64,000 nucleotides of DNA from Eutypa lata (Eukaryota; Ascomycota; Sordariomycetes; Xylariales; Diatrypaceae), in the NCBI GenBank assembly GCA_022661535.1, contig JAKULF010000004.1:4960001-5024000 (forward strand), read 5' to 3'. Under the pieces are notes generated by a model. It was not told the origin of the DNA, did no database searches, and saw only the letters and a list, made by a program, of their open reading frames with translations. Position 1 is the first letter of the stretch; each line of letters starts with the position of its first letter. Made by a program: the position numbers and the translations under genes. Shown piece after piece: positions 43,422 through 55,272 of the stretch.

Positions 43422-46322
43422 TCAACCCTGATTACTCACAGGCTTAGGGTCACGTGTCAGGCTCATGCGCAGGACAGCACTTTCGAAGACATCATCTCCG
43501 GGCCAATTGTGGTAGCACTTCCTCGCGAGAGACGGTGTCAGCTTCGGGTACACGGACTCCCCGAGGGCCTTGGACATGGCGCAGAAGAGCTCCTTGTCGC
43601 CGACCCAAGCCTTGACGTCGCCGTCCTTGAACAGCTCCTTGTCCTTGCTCCCGAACGACACCTTCATGCCCTTCCGGCTGAGCTTCCGGATGGCCTTCCA
43701 CGACTCGGCGACGCCGCGCGCGTGCTCGCGCAGGAACGAGGGCACGTCGCTCGCGTTGACCTTGAGATCCTCCGCCATCCACTGCATCGTGCGGGCCTCG
43801 TCTAGGACCTCCTCGACTACCGTGTGGGGGCGGCGCTTGTTCTTCTTCCTGCTGGGGTCCTGCTCCTGCAGCTCGTCGAGGGCCTCGTAGATCTGGCCCC
43901 ACATGCGCTGGCACGTCTCCGCGAACGAGAGCCAGTCGAAGTAGAGGTCGGCGGCCTCCGTCGTGAGGTAGAAGGCCATGTTGCCCAGGGTGGTGGTGAT
44001 GGGGGTGTCGCGCCCGGAGGACCAGGCCTCGGAGAACTCCTCGCCGACTTTCGCGGGCAGTCCGGCTTGGTGCGCCTTCCGAGCGATGGACTTTGGCTCT
44101 GCGATGGTCTGCACCAGATCCCGCACCATGTCGTCGCTCATCACCTTGCCGCCGCACATCCAGTTCTTGTAGATGTCGTCGAGCAGGCACGGGTTCGACA
44201 CCCAGCGCCCCTTGTCCATGTTCAGCTTCGGCGCGATGTTCCGCCGGTTCCGCGCGAAGTTGGTCGCGGTGACCCCGACGGCTAGGAGGTACTTCTTATA
44301 TGCCTCCTCCATTGAGGTCGGTAGGCCTCCTAGGAAGAGGTTGTCTAGATCTTGGTGTTGCAAGAAAAATTCCTATTTTGTGATCTAGGTTAGACGATAT
44401 TTATGAATAAAAGGATATGTGACTAATTAGAGAAGTCGGGGTAAAGAGGAATAGGGGAAGTAGGGGAAACATGAATTGCACATAACAGGCTGTTTGTAGA
44501 ATTTGGGGGGGGGGGCGGGTTGCACACTCACCATATCAGGCCACACGGGATCGTCCGGGAACAGAGAGCGACAAGCTACGTATAGATGGACCATGGACGT
44601 GATTCCGCGCCAGGCGAACTCAAAACTGACCGCATAGTGATGCGTGTGGAGGTAGATTCCGTACTTCAGCATGCCACACTTCACAAAGTTATGCCGGAGG
44701 AAGAAATCCGGCTCCCGGAAGAATTGCGGCAGACCCGGTACGTTCTTGATCTCGTCCGGGCTGAACGACGCGGGTCTCATGGTCCTCGAATCCACGATGC
44801 CGCCGCCCATGAGCGTCTTGCGGAAGTTATCTCCCAGGATGTCGAGCTCGTAGCAGTCCAGGGTCGAGTTGAGCCAGACCGTCCCCTGGCCGGCCGCGGA
44901 GAACGGCTCCCGGTCTAGCTTCCGGCGCCGGATATCTCCTATCTTGCTCCGCGCGTGCTGCTTGACCTCCTTGAGCGCCTTGTCGGGCATGTCGTGCAGT
45001 TCGTCCTGTATGTCCAGGAGCAGCTGCAGCCCAAAGGCGACCCAGATCGGCGCCGTCTCGGTTTGGAGCGCGACGCCGATCCCGGAGGTGATCTCGTCGT
45101 TCGCGAAGGACTCGGCCATGGCGTTCGAGATGCCCTGGAAGCACGGAAACAAGCTCTTGAGGCGGCGGAAGGTCTCAGGGACATCCGCGTCGTTAACCAC
45201 GTCAGGTATTATATACTGGTTGCCTCTGTACCGCACCTCGTATAGGAAATGCTTGAGGGTTGCGTACGGCTCCCATAGACAGAGCTCAGAGTGGCTGCAT
45301 GTGAATTGGGGAATCATTTCCGACGGCTTGAGGAAAGTATCCAGGTCGGCTAATTTCTTGGAGGTGTCGCCACTATGCATCTCGTACATGAAGATACCGG
45401 GGAACGTCCACACCGGATAGGACGCAGCTGGGAACTTCTTGGGCCGCTCTACCGTGAATTCCAGTTCGTGTTCTGCCCTCCGGACCAGCTGGATGGCGGT
45501 GTTAGTGAGCAGCGAGGACAGCACCAGCTCTCCTACTCCATCTCTATAGCTTTCCCAGACCCGTCGGATGAAATCGCGCACGTCGCTCAGCTCCTCCATG
45601 AATGAGAAGATGGCAAAGAAGAAATCATCTTCGATGTCCTCCTCGTCTCTTACGACGACGACTGGAGCTACATCCGTTAGTTTGTAATCATCTTCGTCCG
45701 ACTCGGCTGCACTAGTTTGCTCCGAGCCCGAGTCCTGGTCTGAGGCCTGCTCAACATTGAGACCAGAGAAGCGGTTCACCAGCTCCATCAAAGGCTTCTC
45801 AGCCACCGATGTCTGCGCCGTAGGTTTCTTGACACGAGAAGTGCGGGCTTCCTTGAATGGGCGTAGAGTCTCCCATGCATTGTTGAGGACATTGGTGAAA
45901 TGGGCATGTCGTTTATTGCTCTCTTCGCCACCATGTAGGTGCTCTTCATACAACTGCGCGCACCTTTTTCTAGCCTCAATAGCACGGCTGAAGAGGTTAT
46001 CCAATGCTTTGGGAATTGCGACCTTGGGTGTGAAATCAGCGATGGTCTTCGCCATGCGAACAAAGTCCGAGACAGCGATTGTATATTTCGGCCCGGTGGC
46101 CGACGCCTTTGCCGGAGCCTTGACGGCTTCACGAGCTTCCTTGCGAGCTTTCCCTTTTAATCTCGTGGTTGGGGGTTGGCTCGCCGGACCGGCGGCAGTA
46201 GGGATCTTGTAGCCACATCTGAGAGCATTCTTGGCCAGCCACCCTGCAATAGAGTCCGTATCATCCTTGTATTGCTTGTAAGTGGTGAAGTGATCACCTA
46301 ACGATGGAGGTGTTCTCTCCAT
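43422..46322 (-). CDS. DUF6604-domain protein, function unknown
   Basis: Exons 46322-44532 and 44372-43422 give 913 aa. I chose the ATG at 46322 (MERTPPSLGDHFTTYKQYKD); the next in-frame codon upstream that could start is a GTG. The N-terminus shows the DUF6604 pattern: Y-x-x-Y-K-x-x-T then SIAGWLAKNALRCGY. An acidic linker (DQDSGSEQ, ESDEDDY) follows and then a long mostly helical region. The joint gives VWPDM then EFFLQHQDLDNLFLGGLPTS. The 159-nt intron holds a C11 run on the coding strand. DUF6604 proteins are common in Pezizomycotina, often in accessory DNA, and have no known activity. I see no catalytic motif. Confidence 0.8.
44505..44515 (+). repeat. Poly-G run inside the DUF6604 intron
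   Basis: Eleven G in a row followed by CGGG, so poly-C on the transcribed sense of the minus-strand gene. It lies 17 nt inside the donor. Such runs are prone to length errors in sequencing and in replication. Confidence 0.8.
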
Positions 46323-47499
46323 TACTGCCTGAACTCTCACGCTATCTATCTTCACGCAGGATAGGATAATTTAAGCAGTTGAAGCAAGATGCACCATTGA
46401 AGTCATCATTTGGTGCCCTACTATGTAGCCAGGCACCAGGTAGCTAGACATCGATGGTGGCTTAACTAAGGCGAGCGGGCAGCCACTCACAAGCTTCAAG
46501 CAGTGGAGATGTTTTAAGACATCAAGCATAAATCAATTATTACGTGCTTGTGAACGTAGAATATTATACTGTACATTCCCCACTCTAATATTCACATTAT
46601 ATGTTATAGTGCATACTTATGAAATAGTCGACAAAGTACATGAGGTGGACTTGGACCATATGTACAGTCCCGGCTGGGGCTGGTCCCGGACCCGACTGTT
46701 ATATTTAGCAAATGCAGCATCCATGATCCTTCACAGTCCAATTACATGCTATGTTCTCTAAGTTGGAGATACATAATGACCTCTGGCTATGGCGTAGGTG
46801 AACATTTAGCTCTAGCGGGACCTAGTTAAATGGGTATTGATATCTACCGGCTCATTCTTCTCATCTAGGTTCATGCAGGAAATGGGATCTAATGCTTTCT
46901 CCATACGCTAGTTTTTCGATCATTTGCCGTAGATGGAGTAACTATCCTACTTTTAAGTACATGTTAGCACCTATGTAGATTAATCGTGGTTTCTTAGCAC
47001 TAGAGTAGTTAGGTAGATGAGTAAACTGAAAAACGCGAGAAAAGATTCAGCGGATTATGTAGGCCTGTGTAGAATAATCTGGGTAAACAATGCCGTCCTG
47101 TAGTTAAACAGGTTATTTGTGTCGTTTCCCCGTGATGAAGTTGATATTATCGCGTTTATACTCCAGGTTAGGCACCACCCACTACGATGTTAAAAGATAG
47201 GGAATAAGAGCTCACTTGAATCATTGAATCTTGACGTCGTCTAGACAGGGGTATGAATGAATACTAATCTCGTGGGGCGCAGTGCGGGGAATATATCTAC
47301 CGGATGCCAGGCTAGAAGAGAGGGGGGACGCGAAGTCAATTGCTGAGAACGCCCCTTGATCCTTGGCTTATGGTAGGATATAAATTCTATGGTCGCTGGT
47401 TTCTCTGTGTGACCATGATTACGTGGTTGCTAGCAAAAAAAATAGAGTTCAAGCTGTTCAGTCTGGTCTTCTAACATAGAGCAACGACCTACTTCAAAG
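46323..47499. other. Divergent intergenic region
   Basis: 1.18 kb between DUF6604 and aldehyde dehydrogenase start codons. A TATAAAT element near the dehydrogenase is listed separately. No gene was recognised. Confidence 0.55.
47379..47385 (+). promoter_or_regulatory. Putative TATA box of the aldehyde dehydrogenase gene
   Basis: TATAAAT, 115 bp upstream of the start codon at 47500, a usual distance for a TATA box plus a short 5' UTR in filamentous fungi. Confidence 0.45.
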
Positions 47500-48992
47500 A
47501 TGTCGACCTATACTGTACCGTTTATCATTAATGGCGAGGAGCGCCATGCCGAGAAATCGTTCGAAGTGGTCTCACCGGCTTCAGGCGAGGTCATTCATCG
47601 CTGCGGCATAGCGACTGAAAAAGAGGTCCTTGAGGCGATCGACGCAGCCGCAACCGCCGGTCGACAATGGCGCGACACGACCCCCGGTCAGCGACGAGAC
47701 ATCCTCCTCAAAGCAGCGGAAATCATGAACAATAAACGTGAGGACCTAGCTGGGTACATGAAGAATGAAGTCGGCGCGAGCACAGATTGGGCCGAATTCA
47801 ACCTGAACACGGCTATTGAGATGTTCAAGGATACCGCGGGACGGATTGCGAATCTGAATGGAGTCGTGCCGACTAGCTCTGACCCGAATCGTGGCTCTAT
47901 GATCTTGCGGGAGCCATATGGCGTCGTACTGGCCATTGCACCCTGGTGAGTAGAGCACCTAGACTTGGAGGGAAGCTGAAGCCGTGCTTGCGGTACTAAT
48001 CGTCTAACAGGAACGCGCCGTATATCTTAGGCACTCGTTCGGTGCTTTTCCCTATCGCTGCCGGTTGTACTGTGGTGTTGAAAGGCTCCGAGAAGGCCCC
48101 TCGTGTGATGCATGCCATCACATCCGTCCTACATGAAGCAGGACTTCCTAACGGCGTCTTGAATTTCATTGCAACTGACGTGACGAGCGCGGCTTCTGTC
48201 ACAACTGCTCTCATCACCCACCCACACGTAAGGAAGCTCAACTTTACGGGAAGTACTGCCGTCGGCCGTATTATTGGGAGGATTGCAGGAGAGCATTTGA
48301 AGCCCGCAGTTCTGGAGCTTGGAGGGAAAGCACCAGCTATTATATGGGAAGACGCAGACCTAGATGTCGCGGCAGAGCAGTGTACCATCGGGGCATTTCT
48401 GTTCTCGGGACAGATCTGCATGAGTACTGAGAAGATTATTGTCCATAAAAAGATAAGCAAGGCTTTCCAGAAGAAGTTTGTGGAGACGATCGAGAACATC
48501 TTTCCATCCAAAGGGGAGGCGCCAGTTCTCATCACCAACGATGCGGTAGACAAAACCAAGGGGCTACTAAGAGATGCCACTAGCAAAGGCGCTGACCTCC
48601 TCCATGGAGACATCCATGCGGAGGAGATTTCCAAGACGAGAATGCGCCCCATCGTAGTCAACAACGTAACACCGGAGATGCATCTCTACAGGCAAGAATC
48701 CTTCGCTCCGACAGTCAGCTTGATCGAGGTGGAAACAGAAGAGGAAGCGCTTCGGATTGCCAATGACACCGAGTATGGACTCATCTCGGCTGTTTTCACG
48801 GAGAATTTAAGAACTGGCTTGCGCTTTGCTAGGGAAATTGATGCCGGCTCGGTGCATATCAATAACATGACTATCCATGATGAGATGGCACTTCCCCATG
48901 GAGGTGTGAAGGCTAGCGGATTTGGCCGATTCAACAACTCGGCAGGGCTTGATGAGTGGTTGAGAACGAAGGCCGTTACGTGGAGGAATTAG
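47500..48992 (+). CDS. NAD(P)-dependent aldehyde dehydrogenase (salicylaldehyde/vanillin dehydrogenase-like)
   Basis: Oxidises an aldehyde to its acid. Exons 47500-47945 and 48011-48992 give 475 aa. The joint rebuilds the conserved Trp-Asn of the active-site entry (AIAPW then NAPYILGTRS). NAD-binding and catalytic marks are NFTGSTAVGR, E251 in LELGGKAP and C285 in FSGQICMST; QESFAPTVSL, the stretch NDTEYGLISAVFT and LPHGGVKASGFGRF are also family signatures. No targeting peptide is seen, so it is probably cytosolic. The short form (about 475 aa) with FSGQICMS resembles the salicylaldehyde/vanillin branch, but substrate is inference. The amidohydrolase upstream could act in a related aromatic pathway. 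Confidence 0.92.
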
Positions 48993-49493
48993 CGAGGATA
49001 AGGGAAGCTCAATGAAGTAGCTAGACAGCTAGAACTAGATATCTAAATGGTGCTCATATGTATATGTGTCAGAATGTGTATATCTCGTGACCTCGTGAAA
49101 GGGGATAAAGAAGAGACCAACTCCTTACTTGTACTTACTTGGTGCTACATGCACATGCGTATGTATATCTACATACATGTATGTATGTAACTACGCCGCC
49201 TGCGGACATTATTTTTCATTAAAAAATAATAAGGGGCCCCTCAACATGCAAGGGCACTGGCCTAAGCTCCTTGCAGCGAGATCCCACGCCGACAGGGACT
49301 CAGAGAGAGCTGTAGTGGGGCAGGGCAGCCAATTGAGCAGAGATTGATTACAGCAATGAACGTCATAGTTACCTGAAGAAAATTGTAGGCGTCCCGTATC
49401 TCACAATCTAACTTAGGTAAGGTATATACGCAACTCAGCCCTATGTCGCAGCATCACAACAACATACGTACTTAAGACATTCGTGCGTACAAA
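48993..49493. other. Intergenic with ACATGTATG-type microsatellite
   Basis: 500 bp between two plus-strand genes. It holds a TACATACATGTATGTATG inverted run near 49170 and a TTTTTCATTAAAAAATAATAAGG stretch that may be a 3'-end signal. No gene. Confidence 0.5.
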
Positions 49494-50195
49494 ATGGGGG
49501 CAAAAGCTTCGAAACCAGCCCAGTCAGCAACGCGCAAGTTTCCCACGCGGGGACCCGGGAGCGCAGTACCGCCTCCGCCGCCTTCTTCAAAAGCAGCAGC
49601 CGCGGCGGCATCGCAGGCGCGGACAACAGGGGCAAAAGCCTCGTTCACGAAGGATGACGGTAAGTTCCAAATTTCACCCATTATTGAGATTGCTAGATCA
49701 CTGGACGATCACATCGTAGAACTAAACCAAGAACTAATATGGCATACAGCAATCCGAGCCGACGGAAGAAACCCGGATCCGAACCCCCTCCAGGACCAAG
49801 CCTTCTCGTCCCGACTAAGAAAGATGGGTGTCGCGACGCCGAATCCAACTTTCTCCAACTCCTCGACCTTCAATCCGAATTCTCCTCCACCGTCATCTTC
49901 GTCACCATCTCATCAGCAACAACCTAGTAGTAATCCCCGTTACCCGGCGGCGTCTAGCAACGCGACGCTGGGCGCCCTCGAGGCGCGGCGCCAAATACAA
50001 GAGCGCGCGCAGGTCGAGACCGAGAACCCCGGCTCACCGCGCGAGTTTGTGGATGCCGGGACGCTACGCCAGGTCCTGAACCTACGTATCCGCGGTGCGC
50101 CGGTCGCGGAAATCGAGCGTAGGCTGAGGCTTAAGAGCGGTGTCGTGGAGAAGTTGGGGAGACCTGGCGTTATTGTGCCATTGGCTGGGAGTTGA
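49494..50195 (+). CDS. Small conserved fungal protein with N-myristoylation-type start
   Basis: The frame is open for 233 codons, but a likely intron lies inside it at 49660-49749 (GTAAGT donor, ATACAG acceptor, 90 nt, no stop), so the spliced protein is 203 aa, exons 49494-49659 and 49750-50195. Splicing joins SFTKDD to AIRADGRNPDP, a smoother acidic-helical stretch than the unspliced form. It starts MGAKASKP, which fits the N-myristoylation pattern (Gly2, Ser6). A Pro/Ala-rich region follows, and the end (TLRQVLNLRIRGAPVAEIER, then LRLKSGVVEKLG) looks like a helix-turn-helix. I know this pattern from uncharacterised Pezizomycotina proteins. Role unknown, perhaps membrane-linked. Confidence 0.72.
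   Translation: MGAKASKPAQSATRKFPTRGPGSAVPPPPPSSKAAAAAASQARTTGAKASFTKDDGKFQISPIIEIARSLDDHIVELNQELIWHTAIRADGRNPDPNPLQDQAFSSRLRKMGVATPNPTFSNSSTFNPNSPPPSSSSPSHQQQPSSNPRYPAASSNATLGALEARRQIQERAQVETENPGSPREFVDAGTLRQVLNLRIRGAPVAEIERRLRLKSGVVEKLGRPGVIVPLAGS
49660..49749 (+). other. 90-nt stopless 3n intron
   Basis: GTAAGT at the 5' end, ATACAG at the 3' end, length a multiple of three and no in-frame stop. Retention would insert 30 residues after SFTKDD. The CTAGATCAC or CTAAACC stretch may serve as branch site; both are weaker than usual. Confidence 0.6.
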
Positions 50196-50659
50196 AGAGG
50201 GGTTGGAAGAGTCGTAAGGGAGGTAGATAAGTCTCGTATAAAACGGGCGAAGTCAATAAGTATTAAGGGGAGACAACGCTGAGGGGATGTTTATGTGTAG
50301 AATATATGTATAGTTAGACACCTCACACATGCGACATGCTTTACGTCATGGGATATGATACATTGTAAATGAACACAAATTATGCATTTGATATTCACAA
50401 CATGGTAGCACACACTGCTTGAAATATTTCTCTTCAATCTGGTTTAGGTACAGGAAGCATGAAGCTCTAACTACATAACAGCCATAACAGCTAAGTAACT
50501 CAGTTGCCACCCCCGCCCCCTTTACATCACCACCAGTAAGTACAACACCAAAAACTCCGTCGCTGTTCGGAGAATTGAAGGTCGGGGGAAAAAAGAACCA
50601 CGGTGTATAAATTTCCAAGACAAATGAGGCTCAATAAACATTTTAAATAAATCAGAAAT
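50196..50659. other. Convergent intergenic region
   Basis: 460 bp between the 3' ends of the myristoylation-motif gene and the SDR gene. Nothing coding recognised. Confidence 0.55.
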
Positions 50660-52144
50660 TCACCAAGCCGAGTGCCCGCCATCGATCCTAAGATCAGCGC
50701 CCGTCATGAAGCGGCTCGCATCGCTGAGCAGGAAGACGGCGGCGCCGCGGTAGTCCTCGGGGGCGCTGAGCTTGCCGAGCATGTTCTGGCGGGGCCACTC
50801 GACCTCGCGCTCCGGGAACCGGTCGAACAGCGCCCGCACCATGTCCGTCACGATGTAGCCCGGGGAGATGGTGTTGACGCGGATCCCGTGCTCGCCCCAC
50901 TCGGCGGCCAGGTTCCGGCCCAGCTGGATGACGGCTGCTTTGGAGGCGTTATAGACCCTTTTTTTTGGTTGTATTGTGGGTTAATATAAGTAGCTGATGA
51001 CATATGTATGACGGAGAGAGATTAAAGGGGGGGAACGGGGGAACGGGGTTGAAAAGGGATGAGAGACGGACGGAAAGAACAGAAAACCAAAGCAAGAAAG
51101 CACTCACGGGCAAATCAACCCCCTATTCGCAACACTACCGCTCATACTAGCAATAAGCGCGATACTGCCCGGGGTGCCCAACCGGACCATCTGCCGAGCG
51201 ACCGCCTGGGCCGTCATGAGCACGCCCGTCACGTTGACGCCCAGCATGCGGTCGGCATCCGCGGCGCTGTATTCCAGGGCGGGCGCCTCTTGCTGGATCC
51301 CCGCCGCGGCGATCAGCCCGTCCAGCCTGCCGCGCCGGTCCGCGATCTCCCGCGCGATCCCGTTCAGCTCGGCGACCCCGTCCCGCACGTCCACCCGGTG
51401 GTACGTCACCGACGTGTCGAGCTCCGAGGCCGCCCGCTGCGCTACGGCCGCGTACTTGCTGCCGGCGCCGGGCTCGGGTTGCCGGTCGAATACGTGGACT
51501 TTTTTGGTTTTGTTAGTCAGGAGGTCTTTACGGGTTAGGAGGGTTTGGAGTGGGATAGTTATGTCGATGGGGGAGAGAAAAGGGGAGGGATGAGATGGGT
51601 GACGAGGAGGTTTGCCTATTTTCTTGCTTAAGGTATGTATACCGGTATGCATATGCGTATTTGTGTTTGTGAAAGAGAGAGAGAGGTGTGTAATGGTCAA
51701 TTACATACCTAGCGCCCCCGCCTCCAGCAAAGCCTCCGTCTGCACGAGGCCGAGCCCCTGGGCCCCGCCCGAGACAACAATGACCTTATCATTGAGACTG
51801 AACTCGGGGAGCAAGCCCTTCGGGCCGCGGACGGTCGGATCGACGCCGAGATTCCTCGCCGTCGTGTTTAGCGACCGTCGGCTGCTACCGCTGTCCTGGG
51901 CTCTAACGGCGGCGGCGGCAGGGGGACTAGTAGTTGCAGCTGTTTTGTGGAGAGATCGTCGTTCCCCCGTCGTCGGAACCCTCGCCGGGAAGGAAGATCC
52001 TGACTTGTCAGATATCCCACGCGCGGCAGCGGCAGCGGCAGCAATGGTGCATCTAGGCGACCCCCGGCATGATGACGGTGCCAACAAGCGCGCCCCCATT
52101 ATGGGAGCGATGACGCGTGAGGTCCGGGACGTGATAGGGGTCAT
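50660..52144 (-). CDS. Short-chain dehydrogenase/reductase with long N-terminal extension
   Basis: NAD(P)-dependent Rossmann-fold oxidoreductase, polyol/sugar dehydrogenase-like (D-arabinitol 2-dehydrogenase type). Exons 52144-51709, 51498-51108 and 50957-50660 sum to 1125 nt (374 aa). Residues 1-112 are an Arg/Ser/Ala-rich extension with no acidic residues in the first 40, which could be a mitochondrial presequence. Then come GPKGLLPEFSLNDKVIVVSGG, cofactor loop SGGAQGLG (125-132), NVTGV, IASMSGSVANRG, and across the last joint GLICP to VYNASKAAV, giving the catalytic Y-x-x-x-K. RIDGGHSAW is the typical end. Both acceptors are unusual, being A-rich (AAAAAAG) rather than pyrimidine-rich. Substrate unknown. 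Confidence 0.87.
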
Positions 52145-52267
52145 CTTTTCTTCTCTTTTCTTGCTTTCTTTTTTCCTTTCCTTTTCTTATCTTAGAGACG
52201 CTATATCCGAGAAAGTACAGGTGAGATGCCTGTAGAGAACATGAACAGTGTGGAAGCGTGCTATAAT

Positions 52268-52287
52268 AGAGAGAGAGAGAGAGAGAG
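52268..52287 (+). repeat. AG dinucleotide microsatellite
   Basis: Ten AG units, about 125 bp upstream of the SDR start codon, in its likely promoter or 5' UTR. Confidence 0.85.
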
Positions 52288-53318
52288 TAAGAAACTTTGT
52301 AGACAACCTTTGTCTCGACTAAACCCTTTTCATAAAACAAAGATGGTTCCTTATCTGATCTTTCTAGTTAAGACAATAACCCAACAAGGATATATGATAT
52401 AGAGCACGTGGTATATCCGGGATAGCGGATCGAGACAATTTCAAAGTGATCGGCGGGATCCTCGATCTCTCTGCGTAACTTACAGGCCAGACAGGGAGTA
52501 ACCAAGGAAGTTATGGGAAAGGGAATTCCGAACCGAGCACTCGCTCCCTCGGGCGTCATATATAGAGGAGGAAGAACCAGGGAGTCCTTACTCTTCAGAG
52601 TAGCTTATATTACCTGGTCCCTGCCCGGTGTTGCCGCGCATTCCTAGGCGAGGCATGTGGTAGGCAGGGTTAGGATTATAGTACCGAGGCGTATACCTCA
52701 CATATAAGTATCCATAATGTGTGCATAAGGCATCAGCAGCAATAGCTCATTAACTCAGGACTTATTAGGCGGACGTCAAACGCCAAGGAAAGTAAACCCC
52801 CCCATCTAAGGAGCAACAAAAAAAGAAAGAGCCGGCCCCTCACTCATTTCGTTCGTCTCATATTCATATCTAGCTAACCGACGAGAAGCGAGGCAGGGAG
52901 AAAAACAAAACGTAGACAGAGCCAGCCCCATTTGTTATTAGATTTGAATCATTGACTATCAAAACGCAAAAGTTTATAACCAGCAAGAAACGTAGCCTAC
53001 ACTACCCCATTTAGAACCATTTAGAGTTCTCCACCGGTTCGTTCCGTCGAACCTGTTCCTGGGTACGTTCGGGTAATTCAGAGAAACGAGAGGGGACCGG
53101 TGAGGAAGGAAAGGAGATTGGAAAAAAAAAACCAAGAATCTGATATATGACAGGGAGGTAGGTACCCGCGCCGGAGATGGTAGTTGGGCTCCCCCGGGCG
53201 AAGAGACAAAAGGGAGAGAGACAAGCTGTGTTTGTCTTTGACGATATTCTGCGAGGGTCGTTCACGGGACGTCATCTCGTGGCAGCTTATAGGTAACCAA
53301 AGAAATGCCCCTCCCTCC

Positions 53319-53346
53319 CTGGCTGGCTGCCTGGCTGGCTGGCTGC
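53319..53346 (+). repeat. CTGG/GGCT tetranucleotide repeat
   Basis: Imperfect run of GGCT units broken by two CTGCC variants. Not coding in any supported frame. Confidence 0.8.
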
Positions 53347-55272
53347 CTCCCACCTGCCTTTCATCATGCAGCAACTCTGGATAATAGATACGACCTTAGG
53401 TAGTTACAACACGCGCCTACAATAGCCAGACCGCCCTTGAAGGGCTGCTGCTAGGTATGTAGCAGAGCTATAATGGTGCCGCCGTTAACTAGTGAACTGG
53501 GACATCGTTTTACGCTTGTCGGATTTCCTCTTTAGGGGTTGCCGCAGTTTCTTTCTTTCTTCCTTTCTTTTAGAAGGGTAACTAACTAGAGCTAGGTGGA
53601 GTTGGTTTGGAACTAGTTTGTTTGCTGGCCGAAGGTTGTCGTGTCATGCGCCAGCCGTCTTGAACTCTCTTTGGCCTTAGCTCCCTACTTTTGTAAGTGC
53701 GGCTAGGTAGGCAGGTAGGTTACGTATGTAGGAAGCCAGCCATCCATCCAACTATAACTACCTACATAAGTTAACTACCTAGGTATGTACGGATAGGGAT
53801 CCACTCGATTCTGAATCTATTGTTTAGGGGGGAAAGCAAAAATGACTTTGGTTGCTTGGGGTTCACTACATATTTACTGATTCAGATACATATGCATGTG
53901 TATTAGTCCAATCACCACACGGGGTGTGGGAAATAATAACCTAAATGGTATCCGTAGTGGGTAATAGGCGATGCCCCCGCAGTCACAGGCAGCTCACGAG
54001 ATCTCGCTTCTTAGCCCTCTTGTCTGTCTGTGCTAAGTAGGTAGGTAGGCAGGTAGAGGTTGATCGGCGCGGCCGTTTTCCCCGCATCTAAATCTGGGGG
54101 TGGATGGTTGGCTCTCTTTCTCTCTTCCTCTTGGCCACTAGTAGTATCTGGCCTCGCCAGGTCGCGAGGAGCAGTAGATGGTATTCTCCGTCTTTTTGCT
54201 ACGTAGGCCCAAAAGTCTGGGGTAAAGTGATCGGGCGCCAAGGGCGGCGTGAGCTTCGAGGTTGAATGAGGTAATAATCATCTCAGGCTCCGGGGTCGAA
54301 CCTTGCTTGTATCTCCTCTAGCCGTCCGGCTGGGCTCGACACCCCTGCGCCTCCACGCTATTGCTAGTTATACTCCCTTGACTCCGTAGATATTTTTTGT
54401 TCCGTTGCATTTCCCCAGGTGGGGCTCAAGCCAAAATGGTTACGTTCTGCGTGAGTTGGTAAGTATGTATGTCTCGAGAGACATCTTTTTCCTTCTCTAC
54501 CGACTGACTTCAGTAGGCATCTACTGGCAATCACGTTCCCCAAGGGTAAATCAGCAATGGGACATGTATGCACATGCAGCTTTTCTTCCTGCTCATGTGC
54601 CCATCGGGTGTTACGTGTTCTGTGACAAGTCTTTCTTTTTCTTGCTCCCTGGTTTAGTGAGTCGTGTCTCATGTATGTAGTTCTAGACATCTGGGACGCT
54701 TCTGTAGAAGACGGGACGGCTATGATGGGTGCACTGAACTGTCTTCAAACCACGTGATTGGCAACAGCATATGTAACCGCGAGAACTGTTGTCTTGGAAA
54801 GAGCCGGCTTGTCGTCGTACGACATGCAGCATAGAGACGGGCAACCGTGAAGGCAGCCATGTGCTGTAGATGCCTTACGCCTACACTGCATTTGGCGAAA
54901 ATGGGCATGTACTGGCTGACTTATTTAGGAAGGGGAAACACTGCATTGGGAAACCCGTCCTGCTGAATTCATTCATTTTTCGTTCCTAGTACATAGTTTC
55001 GGGCTTGCCCTAGCATGAGGCAAAAAGGCTGCTACATACGGTCACAGCAGAGCCGCAAATGCAATTAGTCAGTCGGGCAACTGCAGCCTCATGTATTCTA
55101 TGTAGTTTAGGTGTTGCAAACGGCTAGGTGCGTGGGGGTCAAGTTGCACAGACACCTCAAGTTAGTCAGCCAAAGTATGTATGCATGCATGTAGCATGGC
55201 TAGGGATGATGACGATCAGTGCTAATTGTAGAGTTAGTGTGACTCGGTGTAATATGTATATACAAGGGCTAA

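Larger units (their letters stand above)
52145..55272. other. Large gene-poor intergenic region with simple repeats
   Basis: 3.1 kb. It holds an AG dinucleotide repeat, a CTGG repeat and many TAGG/CCTA runs (for example near 53704 and 54036). No frame above 110 aa looks coding. An untranslated or noncoding RNA cannot be excluded. Confidence 0.5.

Noticed and set aside
43824..44285. 153-aa plus-strand frame opposite the DUF6604 gene
   Set aside because: Shadow frame caused by G/C-rich third positions of the true gene.
35805..48992. Secondary-metabolite gene cluster
   Set aside because: There is no polyketide synthase, peptide synthetase, terpene cyclase or P450 in the window; the enzymes present are primary-metabolism or catabolic types.
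53700..54060. TAGGTAGG runs taken as telomere-like DNA
   Set aside because: The unit is TAGG, not the fungal TTAGGG, and short runs are scattered all over the window.
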